Below are positions 1 to 8,499 of a DNA stretch of 64,000 nucleotides, one piece after another. The notes beneath the pieces are model-generated. The model made no database searches and was not told the origin of the DNA. It saw nothing but the letters and a program-made list of their open reading frames with translations. The DNA is from Streptomyces hiroshimensis (GTDB lineage: Bacteria > Actinomycetota > Actinomycetes > Streptomycetales > Streptomycetaceae). The position numbers were made by a program, and so were the translations under genes. The stretch covers positions 518,174 to 582,173 of the forward strand of contig NZ_BMUT01000003.1 in assembly GCF_014650335.1 (NCBI RefSeq), in the 5' to 3' direction. Every line of letters starts with the position of its first letter. Positions within the stretch are counted from its first letter, which is position 1.

Positions 1-107
1 CGAGCGCACTGGCCGAGGCACTCCACGAAGCGCTCCCCGAGCAGCCGATCACCACCAGCTCCGTCATCACCTACGTCGTGGCCCGGCACCGGGGAGGCCG
101 ACCATGA
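1..107 (+). CDS. C-terminal end of an unidentified upstream protein (partial)
   Basis: The first 34 codons visible (reading from base 3) stay open and end at a TGA that overlaps the ATG of the next gene as ATGA, so this is the 3-prime end of the preceding gene in the same operon. The visible tail includes ITTSSVITYVVARHRG and matches no family I recognise. The start lies outside the window. Confidence 0.6.
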   Translation, partial: SALAEALHEALPEQPITTSSVITYVVARHRGGRP

Positions 108-856
108 CCTCCACCCGGTTCACCAAGGGCTACGTCAGCGCGAGGCAGGCGGCCGAAGCCGCCCGGCACTACCACTGGCTCACCGCACACGCCCGGCCGC
201 TCCTGCAGCCGGCGCTCACCGCCGTTGCCCCAGCCAGCCTGACGTTCGCATGGGTCGAGGGCCGGCACGCCGAGCCGCACGACCTGCCGCGACTGGCCGG
301 AATGCTGGGTGATGCCCATGGCGCCGCCTGGACCAGCGACCTACACCACGCCTCGCTCGCCATGCCACACACCTTCCGCGACGGCGCCCCGTTCCCCGAC
401 TATGTCGCGTGCCGCAAGGTCGCCCTGCGCAAGCGGCTGGAGCAGGGCCACCTGCGCGACGCGTCGGTTCTGGACATGCTGCTCGCACTCCTGGAAGAGA
501 CCGCTGGAGGGCCTGTCGCTTTCTACAAGGACAGCAACCCGCGCAACTTCCTGATCACCACCGACGGCACGATCTTCACGGTCGACACCGACGACCTCAC
601 GCTCGCCCCCTTCGGATACGACCTGGCCAAGCTGATCACCACGCTGGTCATGACGCACGGCCCGATCGAACCGCCCGGCATCGAGCAGGCACTGGACCTC
701 TACAACGCAGCCGCCTCCCGCCACGACACCCGGCTCGCCGCCACCGATCTCCAGCGCCTTCACGCCTTTCTCACCCTCCACGTGCACCTGACCGCCCCGT
801 ACACCGGACGCAACGGCTACCGCTTCGGCATCCCACGATTCGGAGGCTCAACGTGA
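104..856 (+). CDS. APH-fold phosphotransferase (small-molecule kinase)
   Basis: A 250-residue protein with the catalytic half of an aminoglycoside/choline-kinase-type phosphotransferase. FYKDSNPRNFLIT (about residues 145-157) corresponds to the Brenner HxDxxxxN loop, with Lys-Asp in place of His-Asp, and VDTDDLTLAPFGYDLAKL holds the metal-binding Asp segment. The substrate cannot be read from sequence; such kinases phosphorylate hydroxyls of sugars, aminoglycosides or similar metabolites. The start overlaps the previous stop (ATGA) and the end overlaps the phosphatase start (GTGA), so the genes are translationally coupled. The N-terminal ATP-binding lobe is short and divergent, which lowers certainty that it is an active kinase. 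Confidence 0.8.
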   Translation: MTSTRFTKGYVSARQAAEAARHYHWLTAHARPLLQPALTAVAPASLTFAWVEGRHAEPHDLPRLAGMLGDAHGAAWTSDLHHASLAMPHTFRDGAPFPDYVACRKVALRKRLEQGHLRDASVLDMLLALLEETAGGPVAFYKDSNPRNFLITTDGTIFTVDTDDLTLAPFGYDLAKLITTLVMTHGPIEPPGIEQALDLYNAAASRHDTRLAATDLQRLHAFLTLHVHLTAPYTGRNGYRFGIPRFGGST

Positions 857-1509
857 TCACCACCGAAATCGTCTTCATCCGGCACGGCGAGGCCCAGTGC
901 AACGTTGACGGTGTCGTCGGCGGCCCCGCGACCTGCACAGGACTCACCACCCGCGGCCACGCCCAGGTGACACTGGCAGCTGCCCGGCTGTCCGCCGAGC
1001 ACCGAAGCACGCCGTTCACCGCGCTCTACACGGGCCCACGCCTCCGGCTCCGCCAGACCGGCGAGATCCTCAGCCAGGCCCTCAACCTGCCCGTTCGCAC
1101 CGACCCTGGCCTCGACGGTCCCGTCCACGGCGCAGCCGACGGCAAACCCTGGACCGAGGTGAAAACCGCCGCCGGAGGCGCGCCCCACGCCCATCCTGAC
1201 CAGCCGTGGGCGGAGGGATCCGACACCTGGAACGGCTACCTGCAACGGGCCGGTGCCTTTCTCCGCGACCTCATCGCCACCCACGAAGGCGACTGCCTCC
1301 TGTTCGCCGCGCACGGCGAGACCGTCATCGCCGCCCACACCCTGCTGCTCGGTCTCGGTCCAGGCACCGATGCCGGCTTCGCCATCTCCCACGCTTCGAT
1401 CAGCCGGTGGCAGCACCACCTCAACCGGCTCGGCCAGCACCGGTGGTTGCTCAAGGTCCACAACGACACCGCGCACCTCGCCGGGCCGACGACGGAGCCC
1501 GCGCCGTGA
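853..1509 (+). CDS. Histidine phosphatase family protein
   Basis: About 218 residues beginning at a GTG inside a GTGA overlap with the upstream kinase. The N-terminus has the family signature IVFIRHGEAQCN (phosphohistidine His in RHGE), followed by an Arg-rich YTGPRLRLRQTGEIL segment and the second catalytic His in LLFAAHGETVIAAH, so the phosphoglycerate-mutase-like fold and catalytic core look complete. It probably removes phosphate from a small metabolite. Its position between two APH-fold kinases suggests one phosphorylated intermediate handled by all three, but that is inference. Confidence 0.85.
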   Translation: MITTEIVFIRHGEAQCNVDGVVGGPATCTGLTTRGHAQVTLAAARLSAEHRSTPFTALYTGPRLRLRQTGEILSQALNLPVRTDPGLDGPVHGAADGKPWTEVKTAAGGAPHAHPDQPWAEGSDTWNGYLQRAGAFLRDLIATHEGDCLLFAAHGETVIAAHTLLLGLGPGTDAGFAISHASISRWQHHLNRLGQHRWLLKVHNDTAHLAGPTTEPAP

Positions 1510-2342
1510 GCGCCGACTCCGACGACCCGCGCGTCCAACTCGCTCGCAGTACCGTCGGCGAGGTCACCGTCGTCACAGACCCGGCACTCCCCCCACACCT
1601 GCTACGGCTCGCCGACAGCGCAGAGAACACCTACTTCGCCAAGCAGCACGAACGATCCGCCCGTTACGCCCAAGAAGTCCGGGCCTACACGACGTGGGTC
1701 CGCCATCTGCACGGTCACGCACCGACGCTCGTCGCCCGACAGGACGCCACGCGAACGCTGCTGCTCACTGCCGTCCACGGACAAGGAGGCCAGAGCCTCC
1801 CTCCCGGATCCGCCGAGGAGGAGCAGGCGCACCACGACGCCGGCCGTGTCCTCCAGGCTCTGCATCGGGGCACGGCAGGACGAAGTGCCGGCGCCCTGAG
1901 CATCGAGCTCGCCACCCGCCTACGCAGCTGGATCGCCAAGGCCGAGCGGGCCGACCTCCTCTCAGGAGCCGAACATCGGCTCCTCGGCCGGATCGCCGCC
2001 GAGCTGGCCAGCACCCCGATGGACAGCGCCGTCTGCCACCTCGACTACCAGCCGCAGAACTGGATCTCTGGAGACGAGTTCCGGGTCATCGACATGGAGC
2101 ACATGCGACGTGATGCCCGCGTGCGCGACTTCGCGCGGCTCGAATTCCGCCGCTGGCAAGCAGCGCCGCACCTGCGCGACGCCTTCTTCGAAGGCTACCG
2201 ATCCCGCCCGTCCGCCACCGAGCAGCGCCTTCTCGAGCGCTTCGGCGCCATCGAAGCCGCCACCGCCTTGGTCCGCGGACACGAACAGGACGACCCCACC
2301 CTGACCGCCCACGGCCGCACCGTTCTCTCACGCCTGAGCTAA
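1506..2342 (+). CDS. APH-fold phosphotransferase
   Basis: A 278-residue phosphotransferase starting at GTG inside a GTGA overlap. SAENTYFAKQH near residues 35-45 is the nucleotide-binding Lys segment, AVCHLDYQPQNWIS is the catalytic Brenner loop (HxDxxxxN), and FRVIDMEHMRRDARVRDFAR is the metal-binding Asp loop. The motifs are more canonical than in the kinase at the head of the operon. Its coupling to a phosphatase and a sugar-nucleotide-type epimerase points to sugar or aminocyclitol metabolism. Resistance by drug phosphorylation is an alternative. Confidence 0.82.
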   Translation: MSADSDDPRVQLARSTVGEVTVVTDPALPPHLLRLADSAENTYFAKQHERSARYAQEVRAYTTWVRHLHGHAPTLVARQDATRTLLLTAVHGQGGQSLPPGSAEEEQAHHDAGRVLQALHRGTAGRSAGALSIELATRLRSWIAKAERADLLSGAEHRLLGRIAAELASTPMDSAVCHLDYQPQNWISGDEFRVIDMEHMRRDARVRDFARLEFRRWQAAPHLRDAFFEGYRSRPSATEQRLLERFGAIEAATALVRGHEQDDPTLTAHGRTVLSRLS

Positions 2343-2374
2343 CCCCTTCGCCACGGCCCTTTCGGAGGTCCCCT

Positions 2375-2860
2375 ATGTCAGAGATCCACCCCGCCGTCAC
2401 CGCACCGGTCATCCGGCGCGCGGTCGTGACGGGCGCGGCCGGGTTCATCGGCTCCCACCTCGCACACACTCTCCTCCAGGCGGGGGCCACCGTGATCGGC
2501 GTGGACCGGCGCGGCCCTGCCAGCGACGAGTCCACAGCCGCCAACCTCAGCGTGCTGCACGGCCGCGACGGCTACATCCCCGTCACCGCCGACCTCATCG
2601 ACTGCGCGATCGACCCGCTGCTCGTCGACGCGGACGTCGTCTTCCACCTGGCCGGCGTCCCCGGTGTGCGCCCGTCATGGGGATGGCAGTTCAGCGAGTA
2701 CGTCCGCTCCAACATCCTCGCCACCCAGCGCGTGATGGACGCGGCCACCCGCATGCACGTCCCGCGCCTGGTGGTGGCCTCCTCCTCGAGCGTCTACGGG
2801 GTGACCAGCGGAGGGCCCAGCGTCGAGAGCGACCGCCCCCGTCCGGCAAACTCACCGTAA
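2375..2860 (+). pseudogene. NAD-dependent epimerase/dehydratase, truncated
   Basis: It starts 32 bp after the kinase with a clear Shine-Dalgarno (ggagg) and reads as an extended short-chain dehydrogenase: Rossmann motif VTGAAGFIGSHLA (about residues 18-30), Asp-Arg cofactor contacts in GVDRRG, VFHLAGVPGVR, and the catalytic Ser stretch VASSSSVYG. At about 161 residues it stops at RPRPANSP, exactly where family members continue with the catalytic YGxxK. The Tyr-Lys pair, substrate-binding half and C-terminus are absent, and downstream DNA in no frame restores them. The family is normally about 300-330 residues, so this copy is a relic at the left edge of the accessory island. Confidence 0.8.
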
Positions 2861-3294
2861 CCGCCGACCCGTGGCGGCTGGATGCAGTCGCCGAAGCGGC
2901 CCGAGGCCCAGGGCCTCCGCGCGCAACACCCCCCGACAACCCCCACTGCTGAACGCACCGCGTCACCGACGCCCTTCGCCACGAACAGCACCCCCCGGTC
3001 GGGGCCGGGGCTTCGTGCTTCCTGGAGAAGTTCGCTGTGCCCACGTACGAGGCCCTGCCCCGCTTCACCGCCGACCTGGTCCGCCTCGCCCCCCCCGAAC
3101 AGGCTGCCGACCTCAAGCAGTGCCCCGTGCTACGGCGGAAGACGACCACCATCGCCTCCAGCAGAATTAGCGTCGGCACCAGGCAATCTGGATCTGCCCC
3201 TCCTTCACCAGCGAGGTCCTGGACGCCGTCCTCGGCGATGGCCATTGCCGGGGCGTCGTGAGTGAGCGCGTTGTGGCCTGGTGTGCGGGTGCGA
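2861..3294. other. Degenerate intergenic segment at the island edge
   Basis: No intact gene is visible between the broken epimerase and the frameshifted gene at 3295. The only recognisable content is the toxin-like start at 3037. The composition remains high GC and short frames on both strands look like chance. Confidence 0.5.
3037..3261 (+). pseudogene. RelE/HigB-type toxin N-terminal remnant
   Basis: A GTG start opens the frame PTYEALPRFTADLVRLAPPEQ, which resembles the first strand and helix of actinobacterial RelE/ParE-superfamily mRNA-cleaving toxins. After about 35 residues the frame turns into low-complexity Ser/Pro/Thr sequence with no toxin core, and no antitoxin gene sits alongside. 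I read it as a decayed toxin fragment. The call rests on N-terminal resemblance only. Confidence 0.35.
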
Positions 3295-3711
3295 TCAGGC
3301 CGACCGGTTCCCACTGTCTCGCCCTGGCAGGCGGCGGTTCTCTTCGACCAACCAGCCGACTGCTCCACCTTGGATGGCCCGGATCATGTCCAGGTTGTAA
3401 GCGTAAATCTGCCTCCGAGCGCGGTCAGCAGCGCGTCGTTGATCCGCTCGCGGCTTGCCGTACCGGTGCCGCTGTTGAACCGCCTCCACATGGCCTCCAC
3501 GGCCTCGCCCAGTTCCACGAAGGCCGCCCCGGTAGAGGCGTTTGTCCAGCAGCCTGCTGACCTCCTCGAATACCAGCACAGCCCGCTCCCGGTCCTGCGT
3601 CTGGACACGATGCTGATGCGCCCAAGCGCGACGTTGGAAGAAGGAGCCCAGCAGTCCGCCCAGCACCGTGGTGAGCAGGAACCCGGCCACCACCGGAATC
3701 AGCTCTTTCAC
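3295..3711 (-). pseudogene. Small membrane-anchored protein with two compensating frameshifts
   Basis: The start ATG at 3711 gives one N-terminal transmembrane helix (LIPVVAGFLLTTVLGGLLGSF) and a plausible helical segment VFEEVSRLLDKRLYR. Near 3540 the sensible reading moves to another frame (GAAFVELGEAVEAMWRRFNS, to about 3400), then returns to the first frame at QIYAYNLDMIRAIQGGAVGW. Spliced together the three parts form a continuous protein of about 135 residues; as written the middle is nonsense. It resembles small Streptomyces proteins with a TM helix followed by an LDKRLYR-like stretch. Two indels mean pseudogene or assembly error. Confidence 0.5.
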
Positions 3712-3823
3712 AAGATCCGTCCCACCTGTTGATCCGACTGTTGCCTATTTCCGGCGTATTCCGGTTGGCTCCTCAGACGCGCGGTGATGTGCAAGGGTGC
3801 CGCCACACCGTGGGCGCGGCGGG

Positions 3824-6580
3824 TCAGGACAATCCCAGCATGCGAACAAGTAGGTCACCAGCTGTATTGAACGGACCCAGCATCTGAGGAATGGAGAGAG
3901 ACACGACTAGGCTGAGGGCTGGCAAAAGCCTGGGCATGCAGCTAATCTCCATATTCGAGGGATGCCCAGTCTGCATGAGGCTTCCTTGGGTTTTGGTACG
4001 CGGCTTGATCTTTATGAACCCCGTGGCGATCAGTCCGGCGACGCAGTAGAGGATCAGCAGCCATACCGACGTGTTGGCCTGGCGCGCATGAAAGAAACCG
4101 CACCAAACCACGGCGACCCAAGCGGTTTGGAGCAGCGTTATTCCACGCCAACGTGACGTCCATCGCCCCTGTCGCTGAACTGATGCATTTACCGTCGGAC
4201 CGAGGTGTGCTGAGAGTTGACGTCGGATTTTCGCGTTCTTCCTGCCGCGCCGCAGCCTTTTGAGAATTCTGATGGCGGTGAAGTGGGCCGCCTCCAGGTG
4301 TCCACCCGGATGGGGGATCTGCTCGAGCAGGGTAAGCGCCTCGTTGATGCTTGCAGCAGCCTGACTCAGGTTCTTGCGCGAGCGGTACAGGGCCTCCGCG
4401 TATGCATTGAGCGCGCCGACGAAGCCTAGGGAGGGAATTTCGCCATGGCTGTTCTGCGCTACCCGGCGGCTTATCTCCACCGCGCTCCGGCTGACGACGA
4501 TGGCCTCATCAAGTTTCCGTGCTGCCAGCAAGGTCCAGCTCAGGTTGCTCAGCGCCGAAGCTTCTTCGTATTCCTGGTGCCGTTCGCGCCATGCTGCGGC
4601 AGTCGTACGGAAGCAGGTGATCGCTTCGTTAAACCGTCGGAGTTTCCCTAGGGCTATGCCTCGGGTCATCAAAACCTTGGCAGAGCCGTCTTCGTCTCCG
4701 AGTCGGCGGTATATACTGTCGGCACGATCCAGTGCATTGAGCACCTCGTCAGGCACATTTGCGAACATTAATGACAGGGCGAGGTTGCTCCAGGCTGCTG
4801 CTTCACCGCGTTCGTCTTGCAGTGACTGGAAAACTTTCAGCGCTTTCCTGTGATGGTCAAGGGCGCATGTTCTGCAGTTAATGGAATTTGCGAGATTGCC
4901 GAGATCGGTCAGGGTCAGGGCTTCAAGGTCGCGGTTGCGTGTGCGTCGGGATATTTCTAGAGCCCCGTTGAGTACTTCTTCGGCTTCGCGCATCCGGCGG
5001 AGTCCACTGAGGGCTGTTCCACATGCTTCCAGGGCGACACCTTCGGCTGCCTCGTCACTGAGCTCTCGTGCGACCTGGACGGCGGTCTGGGAGATGATGA
5101 GCCATTCGTCGAGGTATCTGTAGGCGTTGAGGTAGCTGCCCATGGTGCGGGGAAGGTGGAGAATGATCCGTTTCTGTTCCGAGGGCATCGGGCCTGTGAA
5201 AGCAGCGATGACGTTGGGAAGTTCCACGTCGAGCCAGTCCGCAGCCTGACGCCGGGTGCTGAACCGCGGCGACCTGGCTGCGGCCGGATCGGGATCAAAG
5301 TGTGTACTGGCGGCTTCCGCATGAGCCGTGTAGTGCTCCAGTAGCCGGCGCTGGGTCCATTGGTAAGTGCGTGCGACCCGTGGGTGGCCCCGAGCGTGGG
5401 CACGGGCCTGCTCTCCGGCGTAGGCGTGGATCAGGTCGTGCATGCGCCACCGGCCCTGGGCCTGGCCTCGCCCCAGGAGATGGGCCTGGGTCAGTTGAGT
5501 CAGCAGCCGCTTCACCGCCTCAGGGGGAGCGTCAGACAGGACTGCTGCAGTCTCGGTGGAAATGTCCACGCCCGGGTTGAGCCCTAGCAGCCGGAAGGTC
5601 TCGGCCAAGGCGGCGGGCAGGTGGCGGTAGGACAGATAGAAGGATGCGCGGATCGCGCGTTCCCCGTCGTCCAGAAGCTCCAGTCGAGAACGGATCTCCT
5701 CCAGCTCAGCGGCCAGCGCGGCCGCCTGTTGTCCCATGTCGGCGATGAGCCGAGCAGAGGCGATACGCAAGGCCAGCGGCAGATACCCGCACCGCATGGC
5801 CAGGGTCTGCGCCGCGTCTATGTCACTGGTGATGCGGGAGTCGGCAGGGTCAGTGATCCTCAGTGCTGCATCGAGAACGCGCACCGCCGCCTCGGGGGTC
5901 AGAACGTGCAACTCGATTAGTCGCGCCTCGAAGGTGGGCAGCCTGTCCCGCGAGGTGACGAGCAGTCGGTGCTGGCCGTGGGCAGGCAGCAATGGGCGCA
6001 CTTGTTCTACATGGGAAGCGTTGTCCGCCACCACCAGCATTCCTCGACCGGCGGTAGCGAGGGCGCTTAGCCGCGAGAGATAGAGGCCCTGCCGTTCCTC
6101 CAAGGTCGGCGGGAACGGCTGGGCAACGCCCAGTTGACACAGGAGCCTCTCAAGGGCTTGAGAAGGCTCGACGGGGGATTCGTCGTAGCCGCGCAAGTCG
6201 ACGAACAGCGTCCCGGCGAACCAGCCTCGGGTACGCGCGGCGTGAGCAGCTGCCAGAGCGAGAGAGGTCTTACCCACGCCGGGTAGTCCGGCCACTGATA
6301 CGGCCGCTCCCGCTCCCGCCGGAGCGGCCGAGCCGGAGGCCAGCGCCTCCAGCAGTTCAGCCAGGTCCTGGTCCCGGCCGGTGAAGCCCGCCGGCACAGG
6401 GGGCAGTGACGCCAGAGCGGTTGAGACTGGCGCGGGCAAACTGATGTCCACGTTGCCGGTGGTGTCCTGAACCATTACCAGCGACCCGAACACGACCGAG
6501 GAGGTGACCACCTGCGAAGCCCGGGCGGTCCGTTTTCCGTGGCTCGGCCACCAGCGGCGCCAGGGCCCCTCAGCAGTCAC
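3824..6580 (-). CDS. NB-ARC/TPR NLR-like STAND ATPase with N-terminal amyloid-like motif and C-terminal membrane helices
   Basis: A 918-residue signal-transduction ATPase. FTGRD (66-70) precedes the NB-ARC core with Walker A GLPGVGKTS (98-106), Walker B GMLVVAD (181-186) and VTSRDRL, followed by winged-helix and then TPR repeats over roughly 430-760. Residues 32-46 read GSLVMVQDTTGNVDI and nearly match a motif at the C-terminus of the protein encoded just upstream. Hydrophobic stretches at about 817-831, 838-856 and 885-905 suggest the C-terminus is membrane-associated, unusual for this family. GTG start at 6580 overlaps the upstream stop and has a gagg Shine-Dalgarno. Role inferred: ligand sensing through TPRs, nucleotide-driven oligomerisation, then templating of the partner. 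An AfsR-like regulator is the alternative, but no DNA-binding domain is visible. Confidence 0.88.
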   Translation of the reverse strand: MTAEGPWRRWWPSHGKRTARASQVVTSSVVFGSLVMVQDTTGNVDISLPAPVSTALASLPPVPAGFTGRDQDLAELLEALASGSAAPAGAGAAVSVAGLPGVGKTSLALAAAHAARTRGWFAGTLFVDLRGYDESPVEPSQALERLLCQLGVAQPFPPTLEERQGLYLSRLSALATAGRGMLVVADNASHVEQVRPLLPAHGQHRLLVTSRDRLPTFEARLIELHVLTPEAAVRVLDAALRITDPADSRITSDIDAAQTLAMRCGYLPLALRIASARLIADMGQQAAALAAELEEIRSRLELLDDGERAIRASFYLSYRHLPAALAETFRLLGLNPGVDISTETAAVLSDAPPEAVKRLLTQLTQAHLLGRGQAQGRWRMHDLIHAYAGEQARAHARGHPRVARTYQWTQRRLLEHYTAHAEAASTHFDPDPAAARSPRFSTRRQAADWLDVELPNVIAAFTGPMPSEQKRIILHLPRTMGSYLNAYRYLDEWLIISQTAVQVARELSDEAAEGVALEACGTALSGLRRMREAEEVLNGALEISRRTRNRDLEALTLTDLGNLANSINCRTCALDHHRKALKVFQSLQDERGEAAAWSNLALSLMFANVPDEVLNALDRADSIYRRLGDEDGSAKVLMTRGIALGKLRRFNEAITCFRTTAAAWRERHQEYEEASALSNLSWTLLAARKLDEAIVVSRSAVEISRRVAQNSHGEIPSLGFVGALNAYAEALYRSRKNLSQAAASINEALTLLEQIPHPGGHLEAAHFTAIRILKRLRRGRKNAKIRRQLSAHLGPTVNASVQRQGRWTSRWRGITLLQTAWVAVVWCGFFHARQANTSVWLLILYCVAGLIATGFIKIKPRTKTQGSLMQTGHPSNMEISCMPRLLPALSLVVSLSIPQMLGPFNTAGDLLVRMLGLS

Positions 6581-7020
6581 GGGACCTCTTTAATATCTAC
6601 ATTCTCGCCCGTGTCCTGAACCATGCTGACGTCACCAGACGTGGTGACTTTACGCACGGTTTGTCCGCTGTTCGGCGCCGAGGGCGCTCCGGCAGGTGGT
6701 ATCGGGACCGTCGGCGCGCCACCGGCCGGGCGACGGCTGCGAAGGCGGCGTGTGATGCTCACGTTTCCACCTGTTCCGGAAACCATGGAGAGGTTGCCAT
6801 CGATGCCGCTGTCCTCCACGGATTGCTTGCTGTTCTCTTGACGGTTGCGTTGCAGACCAGCCAGAGCCACGCCCAGCCCGGCCAGGCCCACGAACAAGCT
6901 CAAGACACTGGCCCACTTGTCCGCGGCTTCCAACCCCGCCACCGCAAGATGCACTGCAAGGACCGCCGCAGCCACACCTGCGATAGTTCCGCCGATCCAC
7001 ATTTGCACGCGCCCGGCCAT
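6577..7020 (-). CDS. Two-helix membrane protein with two C-terminal amyloid-like motifs (putative NLR partner)
   Basis: 147 residues from the ATG at 7020 (an in-frame ATG at 7110 would add 30 residues). Two transmembrane helices lie at about 9-28 and 37-57, joined by the conserved-looking LEAADKWASV turn. A disordered tail then carries two copies of a 15-residue motif: GNLSMVSGTGGNVSI (75-89) and GDVSMVQDTGENVDI (129-143), separated by a Pro/Ala-rich linker. The second copy is 10/15 identical to residues 32-46 of the NLR encoded immediately downstream, whose GTG overlaps this stop. Helices plus a C-terminal motif shared with an adjacent NLR N-terminus fits the effector half of a bacterial amyloid-signalling pair, with membrane disruption as the likely output. 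Function is inferred. Confidence 0.8.
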   Translation of the reverse strand: MAGRVQMWIGGTIAGVAAAVLAVHLAVAGLEAADKWASVLSLFVGLAGLGVALAGLQRNRQENSKQSVEDSGIDGNLSMVSGTGGNVSITRRLRSRRPAGGAPTVPIPPAGAPSAPNSGQTVRKVTTSGDVSMVQDTGENVDIKEVP

Positions 7021-7110
7021 GGCCCAATCGTCCGCCCTTGGCCGAAACTGCGTGCCCTCCCATACGCAAACAGTCACGCTTCTTTTACATGCGGACCGTC
7101 TCGCATCCAT

Positions 7111-7489
7111 CTCCCGGAGAGCGCTCGGCGACTGCCCCCGGACGAAGCCTGCGAAAGGATCACTAGGAGCGGAACGATCTTCAGGTCCCGGACAGAGCTG
7201 AGGAATTCCCCTCTCGTGAAGTCTTGCAACGGCTCGGCGAGACGCTGCGCGGCCGTGGCAGGCGTGGGGGGGGGGAGGGGCCTGCGGCTGGGGGTGACTG
7301 GGGGTGCGGAGGCGCGCTCAGCCTTAGATCCCTCTCTTCGCGGTGAGAGATCTGGCGTTCTGAGGGCGGTACGCCCTGGATCGCTAGTAGGTCTTGCTGT
7401 AGGTTGCCGGTCTCTGGCGGCAGGGTGGGACTGGGTCTTGACGGCCGGTCCGAGCGACTGCGTTTCGTTCGGACCGGCGTTCTCTCCTA
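7111..7489. other. Non-coding stretch upstream of the NLR operon
   Basis: About 380 bases without a credible gene. It includes a run of nine or more G residues near 7266-7276, an oddity even for this genome, and presumably the minus-strand promoter of the membrane-protein/NLR pair. I see no clear -10/-35 or hairpin. Confidence 0.4.
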
Positions 7490-7717
7490 GTGCCGGCGGA
7501 TGTGTGCCGGTCAGAGGTGGGTGACGCTTTCCCCGCCCCCGGTACCGACCCCGCCGACCGCACGTATGTGCACTACGGGTTCACCGGTACCGGCATGTGG
7601 ATCTCCCCCAAGCAGGGGACGTGGGCGGTCCTGCTGACGAATAAGCTCTGCTACACCCGTGACCGCCAGCCCCTAACCGACATCCGCAACACCTTCCGGA
7701 GCCTGGTCTTCGGCTGA
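7490..7717 (+). pseudogene. C-terminal remnant of a serine beta-lactamase-like hydrolase
   Basis: The last 50 codons read YVHYGFTGTGMWISPKQGTW, then AVLLTNKLCYTRD and DIRNTFRSLVFG. This is the typical end of class C beta-lactamase-like/esterase proteins, where HTGFTG is the conserved His/Lys-Thr-Gly-equivalent strand and VLLTN the following strand. The catalytic SxxK and YxN portions are missing upstream. The remnant overlaps the 3-prime end of the minus-strand Mrr-type gene, so insertion of that gene probably coincided with loss of the rest. Confidence 0.65.
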
Positions 7718-8499
7718 CCAGGCCGCCGCAGCGGCACCGCCCGCCGGGCGGCGGCACGGACCGCTGCCCGGCGCGCACCCCGGGGCCGCCGGGGCCGGGA
7801 CGGGGCGTTGCGCGGGCGCGGGGTCTTCTCGAGAACCTCCCATAGCAGGCGGCCGTCCGCGGCCCACTGGCCGAGCTTCTTCCGGTCGACGAGGTGGAGG
7901 CCATGGGTCTGACCCCAGGTGAGGGCGTTGGAGGAGAAACGGCCGTTGGTGACCACGACCGCGAAGTCCGCTTTGTGAACCGACCCGGCGGTTCCCTTGA
8001 CCTGCTGCAGTACCGGTGTGCCGGTCGCCGCTCCGCGGAGCCCGTCCCGCCGGTGCTTGCACTGCAGTGCCCACACCCGCCCGTCGGGGTCCACCCCACG
8101 GACGTCGCAGGCGTCATCATTGGCGCCGCCGAGCTGTTCGGCCCGAAAGCCGTCCCGGCGCATCAGGTCGCGTATCGCGATCTCGAACTCTCGATGGTGC
8201 AGAGCATCGATGTCCGGCAACTGCAGGCGTAGCCCGGGGCCCCGAATCCTGTCCCATTCCTCACGGATGTCGTTGCGTTCCTTGCCCCAGCAGGCGAGAA
8301 GGAACAGGGCCGGGGACAAGGCGGTAGCGAGGACCCAGTGGCGGTCCGACAGCCACAGGCACGCCACGATGAAGGCCACAGCCGCAGCGGTCCCCACGAT
8401 GGCGAGGGCGGTGACAGCGAGCGCCCTAAGAACCGGGACCCCGAACACCAGCGGCTGCGTGCGCTGGGCCAGGCGGCGCGTCGCCGTCGGCCGGTACAT
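7651..8499 (-). CDS. Membrane-anchored Mrr-type restriction endonuclease-like protein
   Basis: About 282 residues from ATG 8499, preferred over an upstream TTG. Two hydrophobic helices near the N-terminus (LAVTALAIVGTAAAVAFIVA and the ATALSPALFLLACW segment) are followed by an Mrr_cat fold: HHREFEIAIRDLMRRDGF, ACDVRGVDPDGRVWALQCKH and FAVVVTNGRFSSNALTWGQ. The Asp in ACDVRG and the QxK of LQCKH match the PD-(D/E)xK active site. The C-terminal 60 residues are Arg/Pro-rich and read antisense to a hydrolase relic, so the tail may be an adventitious extension. Mrr-like enzymes cleave modified DNA, and the membrane anchor suggests surveillance near the envelope. Its island setting fits a defence role. 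Confidence 0.8.
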   Translation of the reverse strand: MYRPTATRRLAQRTQPLVFGVPVLRALAVTALAIVGTAAAVAFIVACLWLSDRHWVLATALSPALFLLACWGKERNDIREEWDRIRGPGLRLQLPDIDALHHREFEIAIRDLMRRDGFRAEQLGGANDDACDVRGVDPDGRVWALQCKHRRDGLRGAATGTPVLQQVKGTAGSVHKADFAVVVTNGRFSSNALTWGQTHGLHLVDRKKLGQWAADGRLLWEVLEKTPRPRNAPSRPRRPRGARRAAVRAAARRAVPLRRPGQPKTRLRKVLRMSVRGWRSRV

